Position numbers and translations under genes: made by a program. Shown one piece after another: positions 1-5,173 of a stretch of 5,403 nucleotides of DNA. The stretch's first letter is position 1. Each line of letters starts with the position of its first letter. This DNA is from an uncultured Chromatiaceae bacterium (GTDB taxonomy: Bacteria; Pseudomonadota; Gammaproteobacteria; Enterobacterales; Alteromonadaceae): the NCBI GenBank assembly GCA_946481195.1, contig CAMLNG010000280.1:1-5403 (forward strand). The letters run 5' to 3'. A model generated the notes under the pieces. That model saw nothing but the letters and a program-made list of their open reading frames with translations, searched no databases and was not told the origin of the DNA.

Positions 1-12
1 ACTGATGTTTCG

Positions 13-46
13 AAAAAACAAAGCCCTACATATAGTTAGGGCTTTG
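13..46 (-). terminator. Intrinsic terminator of yicC
   Basis: A 10-bp perfect stem (19-28 paired with 37-46, arms CAAAGCCCTA and TAGGGCTTTG) with an 8-nt loop is followed, reading on the minus strand, by six consecutive T residues (positions 18 to 13). It begins about 30 nt after the yicC stop codon. This is a textbook Rho-independent terminator for the minus strand. In the plus direction the tail is only CTTGTTTAA, so it might also weakly stop a transcript coming from the left. Confidence 0.92.
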
Positions 47-77
47 CTTGTTTAATTGAACCGATGAAAGATGCGCA

Positions 78-938
78 TCACTCTACGTTCTGGATCTGCT
101 CCCGCATCTGCTCAATCAACACCTTCAATTCCACCGCAGTATTAGTGATCTCAGTCGAAATCGCCTTTGACGACAAGGTATTCGACTCGCGGTTAAATTC
201 CTGCATCATAAAGTCGAGGCGACGGCCGATGGCGCCGCCTTGTTTTAGGTGATGGCGGGTTTCTTTGATGTGGGCGTCGAGGCGGTCGAGCTCTTCAGCG
301 ACGTCGGATTTTTGTGCCAGGAAGGCCATTTCCTGCTCGAGGCGGTTTTGGTCCAGTTCGGCTTTGATTTCCTGTAAGCGGGTCAGCATTTTGTCGCGTT
401 GCCATTGCAGCGCTTGAGGTAGGTGCACACGTAAATTGCTGACATGGTTGGAGATTTGGTCGAGGCGGTCGCGAATGAGCTGTTCAATGGCCACGCCTTC
501 ACGGCCGCGGCCGGCGAGGAAATCTTTCATCGCGATGTCAAAACCAGCCAGTAATTCGGCCTGCACCGAGTCCATGTCTTCTTCTTGTGTTTCCATCACG
601 CCGGGCCAGCGCAGGATGTCGGCGATATTCAGCTGGGCTTGCGGGCTTTGGGCGGCTAAAGCGCTGGCCGCTTTCATCAGCTGGCCGGCGAAGGCTTCAT
701 TAATCTTTAAATCGTCGCTTTGCTGCGCCGCGTTATAGCGCAGGTTCACTTCCACCTTGCCGCGTTGCAGGCTCTGGCGCAGTTTGTCGCGCAACAGGCT
801 TTCCAAACCCCGGAATTGCTCAGGTAACCGAAAATAACTCTCGAGATATCTTTGGTTAACTGAACGGATCTCCCATACGGCGTTGCCCCAGGTCGCTTTA
901 ATTTCGTGACGGGCAAAAGCGGTCATGCTGTGGATCAT
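78..938 (-). CDS. yicC: YicC family endoribonuclease
   Basis: This 286-residue protein matches E. coli YicC (287 aa) along its whole length. YicC proteins are oligomeric endoribonucleases; the E. coli protein has been linked to decay of the small RNA RyhB together with PNPase. The N-terminal YicC-like domain carries SVNQRYLE (residues 26-33) followed by FRLPEQFRGLE. The C-terminal DUF1732 domain carries the family hallmark GRRLDFMMQEFNRES (residues 238-252) and ends in the conserved ELKVLIEQMREQIQN helix. There is no signal peptide or membrane segment, so it should be cytoplasmic. The ATG at 938 is preceded by AAGGA with 7-nt spacing and gives the canonical N-terminus MIxSMTAFAR. The gene is divergent from rph, as in E. 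coli, has its own terminator, and is probably monocistronic. It appears intact. Confidence 0.97.
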   Translation of the reverse strand: MIHSMTAFARHEIKATWGNAVWEIRSVNQRYLESYFRLPEQFRGLESLLRDKLRQSLQRGKVEVNLRYNAAQQSDDLKINEAFAGQLMKAASALAAQSPQAQLNIADILRWPGVMETQEEDMDSVQAELLAGFDIAMKDFLAGRGREGVAIEQLIRDRLDQISNHVSNLRVHLPQALQWQRDKMLTRLQEIKAELDQNRLEQEMAFLAQKSDVAEELDRLDAHIKETRHHLKQGGAIGRRLDFMMQEFNRESNTLSSKAISTEITNTAVELKVLIEQMREQIQNVE

Positions 939-980
939 GCGATTATCCTTGTGTACATCAAAAGAAACAGCGAAAAACCG

Positions 981-986
981 AGTATA
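981..986 (-). promoter_or_regulatory. Candidate -10 element of the yicC promoter
   Basis: Reading on the minus strand there is a TATACT hexamer (5 of 6 to the sigma-70 -10 consensus). It would start transcription roughly 35 nt before the yicC ATG. No good -35 is visible at 16-18 bp; the best is TTCGCC at a 19-bp spacing. The call therefore rests on the -10 and its position in the divergent intergenic region. Confidence 0.45.
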
Positions 987-1049
987 CCCACAAAGCTGCG
1001 CAGAAGGCGAATCCGCTGTCAGCGCGAAAAGCGCCGGCTGTGGCAGAGA

Positions 1050-1078
1050 TGGCGATATGGCGGTGAAAGCCCTATAAT
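1050..1078 (+). promoter_or_regulatory. Candidate sigma-70 promoter of rph-pyrE
   Basis: A perfect TATAAT -10 lies at 1073-1078. At a 17-bp spacing upstream is TGGCGA (1050-1055), which matches the -35 consensus at only three positions. The predicted start near 1085 gives a leader of about 38 nt before the rph ATG. It lies between two divergent genes, so it is the natural promoter for the rph-pyrE pair. A 10-bp dyad overlaps the -10 and the expected start site. Confidence 0.6.
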
Positions 1079-1086
1079 GCCGGCAT
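1077..1086. repeat. 10-bp perfect palindrome at the rph transcription start
   Basis: ATGCCGGCAT is its own reverse complement. It shares its first two bases with the end of the TATAAT element and covers the expected transcription start of rph. The position suits an operator, but ten bases can also occur by chance and I do not recognise it as a known regulator site. Confidence 0.3.
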
Positions 1087-1122
1087 CATTTTTCGCCAAA
1101 TCAATGGCCATCGAGGTTTCCC

Positions 1123-1836
1123 ATGCGTCCAAGCGGCAGAACAGCCAGTCAGATCCGTCCTATCAGTTTCACCCGTCAATTCACTGCCCACGCCGAAGGC
1201 TCGGTATTGGTTGAATTTGGCAACACCAAAGTGTTGTGCACGGCGTCGGTGGAAGAAGGCGTGCCACGTTTTATGAAAGGTCAGGGCAAAGGCTGGATCA
1301 CCGCTGAATACGGCATGCTGCCACGCGCCACCCACACCCGCAACGACCGCGAAGCCGCCAAAGGCAAACAAGCCGGTCGTACTATGGAAATTCAGCGTTT
1401 AATCGGCCGCGCCCTGCGCGCAGCAGTCGATTTAAAACTGCTCGGTGAAAACACTATTACTTTTGACTGTGACGTGATCCAGGCCGACGGTGGTACCCGC
1501 ACTGCAGCCATCACCGGCGCTTGTGTGGCTTTATGTGACGCGCTGAACTTTATGCGCGCCAAAGGCCTGATTAAAACTAACCCATTGAAATACATGGTTG
1601 CTGCTGTGTCAGTTGGTGTTTATAAAGGCGAACCTATTGCCGATCTGGAATATGTCGAAGATTCCGCCGCCGAAACCGACATGAACGTGGTGATGACTGA
1701 AACCGGCAAACTGATTGAAGTTCAGGGCACTGCCGAAGCCGAGCCATTCAGCTTCGAAGAAATGCAGGCGATGCTGGCGCTGGCGAAAGACGCGATCCGC
1801 GAAATCGTCGACGAACAAAAACGTGTATTGGCATAA
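1123..1836 (+). CDS. rph: Ribonuclease PH
   Basis: This is a 237-residue 3'-to-5' phosphorolytic exoribonuclease that trims the 3' ends of tRNA precursors, using phosphate and releasing nucleoside diphosphates. It matches E. coli RNase PH (238 aa) end to end: MRPxGR start, [20 protein letters not shown], [16 protein letters not shown]. Expected active-site residues are present: R86 in [10 protein letters not shown], the phosphate-binding GGTRT motif (residues 123-127, with R126), and the acidic pair D180 and D186 in [12 protein letters not shown]. It is a single RNase PH domain that acts as a ring-shaped hexamer. The ATG at 1123 follows GAGG with 6-nt spacing. The reading frame is complete, unlike the frameshifted rph-1 allele of E. 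coli K-12. pyrE follows after 24 nt, so the two are probably co-transcribed. Confidence 0.98.
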   Translation: MRPSGRTASQIRPISFTRQFTAHAEGSVLVEFGNTKVLCTASVEEGVPRFMKGQGKGWITAEYGMLPRATHTRNDREAAKGKQAGRTMEIQRLIGRALRAAVDLKLLGENTITFDCDVIQADGGTRTAAITGACVALCDALNFMRAKGLIKTNPLKYMVAAVSVGVYKGEPIADLEYVEDSAAETDMNVVMTETGKLIEVQGTAEAEPFSFEEMQAMLALAKDAIREIVDEQKRVLA

Positions 1837-1860
1837 CGAATCTGTCTAAAAGGTCTTCTG

Positions 1861-2502
1861 ATGAAAGCTTTTCAACAAGAATTTATTGAATTTGCCCTGT
1901 CGCGTCAGGTGCTGAAATTTGGTTCATTTACGCTGAAATCCGGCCGCACCAGCCCGTATTTCTTTAATGCCGGTTTGTTTAATACCGGTGGCGATCTGGC
2001 GAAATTAGGCCGCTTTTATGCCGCCGCGCTGGTCGATGCCGGCATTGAGTTCGATGTGTTGTTTGGCCCGGCTTATAAAGGTATTCCGATTGCGACGACT
2101 ACCGCCGTCGCCTTAGCAGAACACCATGACCGCGACGTGCCATATTGCTTTAACCGCAAAGAAGCCAAAACCCACGGCGAAGGCGGTTCACTGGTTGGTT
2201 CGCCATTACAAGGCCGCATTATGCTGGTTGATGATGTGATCACCGCAGGCACGGCAATCCGTGAATCGATGGAAATCATCAAGGCGCAAGGCGCGGAACT
2301 GGCTGGCGTGCTGATTGCACTGGACCGGCAGGAACGTGGCAAAGGCGAACTGTCAGCCATTCAGGAAGTGGAACGCGATTTTGGCACTAAAGTCGTGTCG
2401 ATTATCGGCCTGAAAGACTTAATCCAATACCTCGAAGGCAAACCGGAACTGGCGATGCACCTGGATGCAGTCAAAGCGTACCGCGCGGAGTTTGGTGTTT
2501 AA
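1861..2502 (+). CDS. pyrE: Orotate phosphoribosyltransferase (OPRTase)
   Basis: This 213-residue enzyme, the same length as the E. coli protein, converts orotate and PRPP to orotidine 5'-monophosphate and pyrophosphate in de novo pyrimidine synthesis. It is a cytoplasmic dimer. The PRPP-binding signature [12 protein letters not shown] spans residues 121-132, with the acidic pair D124 and D125. The flexible catalytic loop [10 protein letters not shown] (residues 99-108) supplies R99, K100, K103 and H105. K26 (in TLKSGR) and R156 (in LDRQER) lie at the positions known from the Salmonella enzyme. The ATG at 1861 is preceded by AAAAGG with about 7-nt spacing. The gap after rph is only 24 nt and holds no GC-rich hairpin with a T-run, so the UTP-sensitive attenuator of the E. 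coli rph-pyrE leader is not present here. Confidence 0.98.
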   Translation: MKAFQQEFIEFALSRQVLKFGSFTLKSGRTSPYFFNAGLFNTGGDLAKLGRFYAAALVDAGIEFDVLFGPAYKGIPIATTTAVALAEHHDRDVPYCFNRKEAKTHGEGGSLVGSPLQGRIMLVDDVITAGTAIRESMEIIKAQGAELAGVLIALDRQERGKGELSAIQEVERDFGTKVVSIIGLKDLIQYLEGKPELAMHLDAVKAYRAEFGV

Positions 2503-2569
2503 GGCGCCGGTTGTCTTCAGGAATTGTTAAGTTTAAGCTGCGATAAAGAGCCCAACTTTTCATCCAATC

Positions 2570-2588
2570 AGGCCAGCTATGCTGGCCT
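2570..2588 (+). other. Compact hairpin between pyrE and dgkA
   Basis: An 8-bp perfect stem (AGGCCAGC paired with GCTGGCCT) encloses a 3-nt TAT loop. On the plus strand it is followed by TTGACGTATTTA, which is a poor T-tract, so it is at best a weak terminator or an RNA-end stabiliser for the rph-pyrE transcript. The upstream ATG that could start dgkA (2579-2581) lies partly in the loop and would be occluded. The remainder of the 2503-2611 gap shows no convincing promoter. Confidence 0.5.
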
Positions 2589-2601
2589 TGACGTATTTAG
2601 C

Positions 2602-2605
2602 GGAG
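2602..2605 (+). promoter_or_regulatory. Ribosome binding site that sets the dgkA start
   Basis: GGAG lies 6 nt before TTG (2612-2614) and 3 nt before GTG (2609-2611). The spacing favours the TTG. A start there also makes the protein line up with E. coli DgkA at its N-terminus, whereas the ATG at 2579 would add 11 residues not seen in the family. Confidence 0.6.
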
Positions 2606-2609
2606 TCTG

Positions 2610-2621
2610 TGTTGATCAACA
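2610..2621. repeat. 12-bp perfect palindrome over the dgkA start codon
   Basis: TGTTGATCAACA is fully self-complementary and covers the proposed TTG start codon of dgkA. As RNA it can form only a short 4-bp stem with a GATC loop. As DNA it could be a binding site. No regulator is recognised, and chance is possible. Confidence 0.35.
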
Positions 2622-2986
2622 AACCAAACGGCAGCGGTATTGGCCGTATCCTCAAAGCCACTGAATGTTCACGCAAAGGTTTTGTCGCCGCCTGGCGTAA
2701 TGAAGCCGCCTTCCGCCAGGAAGCTGTGCTGGCAATACTGATGTTTCCGCTGTCTTTTGTGCTGGCCGAATCGGTTGGCCATTGGGCCTTGCTGGTCGGC
2801 GTGTTGCTGCTGGTGCTGATTGTTGAACTACTCAATTCTGCCATCGAAGCCCTGACTGACCGCGTCAGTTTAGAGCGCCATGAACTGTCTGGCCGCGCCA
2901 AAGACATGGGCTCAGCGGCTGTCACTTTAAGCCTGACGATTGTGGCGCTGGTGTGGGGCGCAGCTATCTGGCAACTGCTGCAATAA
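2612..2986 (+). CDS. dgkA: Diacylglycerol kinase, integral membrane type
   Basis: From the preferred TTG start this is a 124-residue inner-membrane kinase that phosphorylates diacylglycerol with ATP to phosphatidic acid, recycling lipid left over from membrane-derived glucan and lipopolysaccharide modification. It aligns with E. coli DgkA (122 aa) with a constant offset of three. NEAAFRQE carries E31 and E37, VELLNSAIEA carries E72, N75 and E79, and HELSGRAKDMGSAAV carries K97 and D98; these are the known catalytic and metal or nucleotide-binding residues. An amphipathic N-terminal helix precedes three hydrophobic segments at about 38-52, 56-72 and 100-121. The family is trimeric. The start is the only uncertainty: an in-frame ATG at 2579 would add 11 residues, and GTG at 2609 would add one. 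It may be read through from pyrE; no strong promoter is visible. Confidence 0.95.
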   Translation: MINKPNGSGIGRILKATECSRKGFVAAWRNEAAFRQEAVLAILMFPLSFVLAESVGHWALLVGVLLLVLIVELLNSAIEALTDRVSLERHELSGRAKDMGSAAVTLSLTIVALVWGAAIWQLLQ

Positions 2987-2995
2987 GCAGTTGCC
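2970..2995 (+). other. Hairpin spanning the dgkA stop codon
   Basis: A 9-bp perfect stem (GGCAACTGC with GCAGTTGCC) encloses an 8-nt loop that contains the TAA stop of dgkA. No T-run follows (the next bases are CCGCAACAAGG), so it is not a standard intrinsic terminator. It could protect the 3' end of the message or cause a Rho-assisted pause. Confidence 0.4.
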
Positions 2996-3037
2996 CCGCA
3001 ACAAGGAACGCAATAGGTACGCAGGCACGGCACGCTG

Positions 3038-3046
3038 TGCTAAGGT
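3038..3046 (+). promoter_or_regulatory. Candidate extended -10 promoter for the binding-protein gene
   Basis: TGC followed by TAAGGT forms an extended -10 element (TGn plus a hexamer at 3041-3046) about 30 nt before the ATG at 3078. The -35 at 17-bp spacing (TACGCA, 3018-3023) is weak, as is common for extended -10 promoters. Transcription independent of dgkA is therefore plausible but not proven. Confidence 0.4.
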
Positions 3047-3077
3047 GATGTTTTAACCATCCGGAGCCGTCTGCCTG

Positions 3078-3845
3078 ATGCACTGGCGTCACTTGTTATT
3101 CTGCCTGCTGATTCTGCAGCTGCCTGCTTTGGCGGCTGAAACTTTTTGCTATGACGCTCCGGTTGAAACTGCGACCCAACAACCTGTTGTCGTGGCCGGC
3201 CAGCGCATTTATGGTCAGCACACGGCCCGGGTGGCCGGCTGGGTGTTGCAGCAATTACCGCACGCCAGTTTTATCAGTTTACCCTGGCAACGTTGTCTCA
3301 GTCAGGTGCGCGAGGGCCGGATCACCGGCTTATTGTCGATCGGCTGGACCGCAGAACGGGCGCAGTGGTTTCAGTTCCCAGGGCAAAATGGTGTGCCGGA
3401 CGCCAGCCAGGCGTTGTATGACGTGCCCTATCTGATTTTTGTGCGTAAAGACAGCAAAGTGCAGTGGGACGGTCAGCGTTTTCTGGGCCTGCAATATGGC
3501 CTGATCACGCTGAAAGGTTATATCGCCGAACAGCGGTTGCGTGAGTTAAATGCGTTGTCGCCATTGGAGCTTGATATTAACCAAGGCGTGGATTTATTGG
3601 TGAATCGCCGCATCGACGGTTATGTGATCCCACCCGGTTCTACCTTACAACAGTTCCGCAAACACCCGGCGGCGGCGCAGGTGCGTCAGCTCGAACTGCC
3701 ATTTTTCACCATGCCGCTGTATTTAGCCTTTTCACCGAAGTATTGTCAGGAAAATCCCGAACGCTGCCAGAGCATCTGGCAGCATCTGGCGACACAGCGT
3801 CAGGCCTATGAAGCGGCTCAGGCAGGCGCTGTCAGCGCTCAATGA
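3078..3845 (+). CDS. Periplasmic substrate-binding protein, SBP_bac_3-like
   Basis: This 255-residue protein has a typical Sec signal peptide: basic HWRH, a hydrophobic run LLFCLLILQL and an ALAA cleavage region near residues 17-20. The mature protein resembles amino-acid-type periplasmic binding proteins (family 3) found in many Alteromonadales. It contains PWQRCL (residues 69-74), then a GRITGLLSIGWTAER segment (80-94) like the DGxxxxxxxxxER stretch of the family, then a long second lobe. Cysteines at 24 and 73 and two near the C-terminus (YCQENPERC) could form disulfides. There is no lipobox. The ATG is the only start because an in-frame stop lies upstream at 3054; GGAG is 11 nt away, a long spacing. 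No permease or ATPase gene is adjacent, so it is an orphan and its ligand is unknown. Its 3' end overlaps the opposite-strand esterase gene by 14 bp. Confidence 0.85.
   Translation: MHWRHLLFCLLILQLPALAAETFCYDAPVETATQQPVVVAGQRIYGQHTARVAGWVLQQLPHASFISLPWQRCLSQVREGRITGLLSIGWTAERAQWFQFPGQNGVPDASQALYDVPYLIFVRKDSKVQWDGQRFLGLQYGLITLKGYIAEQRLRELNALSPLELDINQGVDLLVNRRIDGYVIPPGSTLQQFRKHPAAAQVRQLELPFFTMPLYLAFSPKYCQENPERCQSIWQHLATQRQAYEAAQAGAVSAQ
3763..3783 (-). other. Perfect 9-bp hairpin inside the binding-protein gene, downstream of the esterase
   Basis: GCTGCCAGA pairs perfectly with TCTGGCAGC across a 3-nt loop. It lies in the 3' part of the binding-protein gene. Read on the minus strand it starts about 49 nt after the esterase stop codon, where a terminator would be expected. 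The bases that follow on that strand (GTTCGGGATTTTCC) give only a delayed, short T-run, so terminator function is uncertain. Confidence 0.4.
3771..3790. repeat. 10-bp perfect tandem duplication in the binding-protein gene
   Basis: AGCATCTGGC occurs twice in direct succession. The unit is not a multiple of three, so the two copies are read in different frames. Losing one copy would shift the last part of the protein and move its stop codon to 3892-3894. Confidence 0.75.
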
Positions 3846-5172
3846 ACCGGTGCAGCGGCCATTGTTGTGGCAGCATAGGCTCACCTTGTGCTGAATACAG
3901 GCTCAGCTCTGGCTGTGCAGCCATCCCATACAGCAGTAAGCGGGCATTGTCTGGCAACTGCAACGACACCTGCTGGCCATCGTGACTGAGTATGGCCGGC
4001 ACCTGCTGCATACGCCCTGTCGAATCTTCATAATAAAAACCCGTCAGTGGGGTGGTGCGGCTTTGCCATCCTGCAGTATTCGCCTGCTCCGGCAGTTGCA
4101 AAATAGTACCGGTACTGCTGTGTTGCAGAGTTGCCTGCCACGGGCATGTCGCCTCGCCACGTAATAAAGCGGGCAGGGCGAGCACCAGCCGCCGCGCCAG
4201 TTCGGCTTTTAATGGTGGATGGATATCCTGCACAGCGCCTAAGTCAGCGGCCGACACTAAAACACAGTTGGATGCTTGGGCCGCGAACTGCTGCTGCGCT
4301 TGTCGCACCTGCACAAAGCCATTGGCTAAATCGGGCCGGCTGTTTGCCCCAAAGCCGGCAATCTGTACCAGGAGTAAAGGAAACTGCCAACCGGCGAGCT
4401 GGCGGCAACTATCGAACCAACTGCGCAACTTACCGGCGTACAGCCCGGCTTCGCGTCCCATCGCATCCTGCTCGCCCTGATACCAAATCAGGCTTTGAAA
4501 TGGTAGGCGTAACCAGGGGGCGAGACGAGCTGAAAACAGCGCACCGTTTTGCCAGGGCCGGTCTTGGTTACTGTCTGAGGCGGGCAACCAGGCGTTGATG
4601 ACTGAACCCGGCCAGCTCAGGTCAACCAAGCCGTACATGATCGGCGCGTTATCGAGCTGCTGGCTGAAATGGTAAAGCAGGGCAGGCCATAACGGACAAC
4701 TGTGACTGTCCAAAGGCTGCCATGCACCTGCAGCCCGAAAGTCGCTTGGATCTGAAAGGTAACAGCGCACGCAATGATTGCCGCTTCCTGCTGCGAATTG
4801 CTGCTGCGCAGCGGCCAGCTGGTCGGGATAACGCGCCAGTGGCCAACCCACATTCGACTGGCCGGCAAATAACAACAGCTCACCAAACCACAGGTCGTTC
4901 AGTGTGATGCTGTCCGCGACGCCAGCTGTAATGGATAGCGTCCAGGGGCCAGAAGGTTGCTGTGGCGGAAGTGTGATGCTGAACTCACCGAGTGCATCGG
5001 TTTGAGTTTCGGCCTGATAAAGCTGATTTGTGGTTTGCAGCGTGATTTGCAGCGTGATTTGCAGCAGTTGTGCTGGCGCGGCCTTACCACTGAGTGGCTG
5101 TGGGCAGCTATGTTGCAGCACAGCACCTGAGGACCAGCGTGGCGACAGACGGATCATGCTGCCAGGCGCCAT
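3832..5172 (-). CDS. Sialate O-acetylesterase-like SGNH hydrolase (SASA domain)
   Basis: This 446-residue protein has the architecture of the sialic-acid-specific 9-O-acetylesterase family. An N-terminal beta-sandwich (about 1-95, with SSGAVLQ and a GEFSITLPP stretch) is followed by an SGNH hydrolase core opening at ELLLFAGQSN, where S106 is the expected nucleophile. WYQGEQDA lies at residues 230-237, DIHP holds the expected D316 and H318, and a C-terminal beta-rich tail follows. The family removes acetyl esters from sugars; the true substrate here is not shown. No signal peptide is visible, though many relatives are secreted. The ATG at 5172 is chosen because AGGA stands 5 nt before it, just inside the slmA end, and only one base separates it from the slmA stop. 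ATG 5157 is possible; ATG 5223 would overlap slmA by 50 bp and adds unrelated sequence. The 3' end overlaps the convergent binding-protein gene. Confidence 0.88.
   Translation of the reverse strand: MAPGSMIRLSPRWSSGAVLQHSCPQPLSGKAAPAQLLQITLQITLQTTNQLYQAETQTDALGEFSITLPPQQPSGPWTLSITAGVADSITLNDLWFGELLLFAGQSNVGWPLARYPDQLAAAQQQFAAGSGNHCVRCYLSDPSDFRAAGAWQPLDSHSCPLWPALLYHFSQQLDNAPIMYGLVDLSWPGSVINAWLPASDSNQDRPWQNGALFSARLAPWLRLPFQSLIWYQGEQDAMGREAGLYAGKLRSWFDSCRQLAGWQFPLLLVQIAGFGANSRPDLANGFVQVRQAQQQFAAQASNCVLVSAADLGAVQDIHPPLKAELARRLVLALPALLRGEATCPWQATLQHSSTGTILQLPEQANTAGWQSRTTPLTGFYYEDSTGRMQQVPAILSHDGQQVSLQLPDNARLLLYGMAAQPELSLYSAQGEPMLPQQWPLHRFIER
5034..5065. repeat. 12-bp tandem repeat, 2.7 copies, in the esterase gene
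   Basis: The unit TTTGCAGCGTGA (plus strand) occurs twice perfectly and then for 8 further bases. It is in frame with the esterase and produces LQIT-LQIT-LQ at residues 37-46 in the N-terminal beta-sandwich. It looks like a recent slippage expansion that lengthens a beta-strand. Confidence 0.85.
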
Positions 5173-5173
5173 G

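Noticed and set aside
436..738. Open frame of 100 codons on the plus strand inside yicC
   Set aside because: It is wholly antisense to a well-conserved gene, is compositionally a shadow (rich in Arg, Ser and Ala), and has no recognisable family.
1019..1036. GCGC-rich inverted sequence in the yicC-rph gap
   Set aside because: Pairing is limited to about four bases around GAAAA, with no T-run and no match to a known leader element.
2503..2569. Possible dgkA promoter (TTGTCT at 2511 or GATAAA at 2542)
   Set aside because: No pair of hexamers at 16-18 bp spacing scores well, so I cannot support a promoter here.
2560..3033. Open frame of 157 codons on the minus strand covering dgkA
   Set aside because: Antisense to dgkA with a low-complexity Ser/Ala/Thr-rich translation; the opposite frame has all DgkA catalytic residues.
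3910..3923. TGGCTGTGCAGCCA inverted repeat as a terminator for the binding-protein gene
   Set aside because: The stem is only about 5-6 bp with a tiny loop, and no T-run follows.
4052..4598. Two overlapping plus-strand open frames (142 and 155 codons) inside the esterase gene
   Set aside because: Both are antisense shadows of the SASA hydrolase frame, rich in Arg, Ala and Pro, without motifs or a credible start region.
4986..4996. CACCGAGTG-like partial dyad resembling half of a SlmA binding site
   Set aside because: It lacks the GTGAGTACTCAC pattern known for SlmA sites and lies inside the esterase coding sequence.
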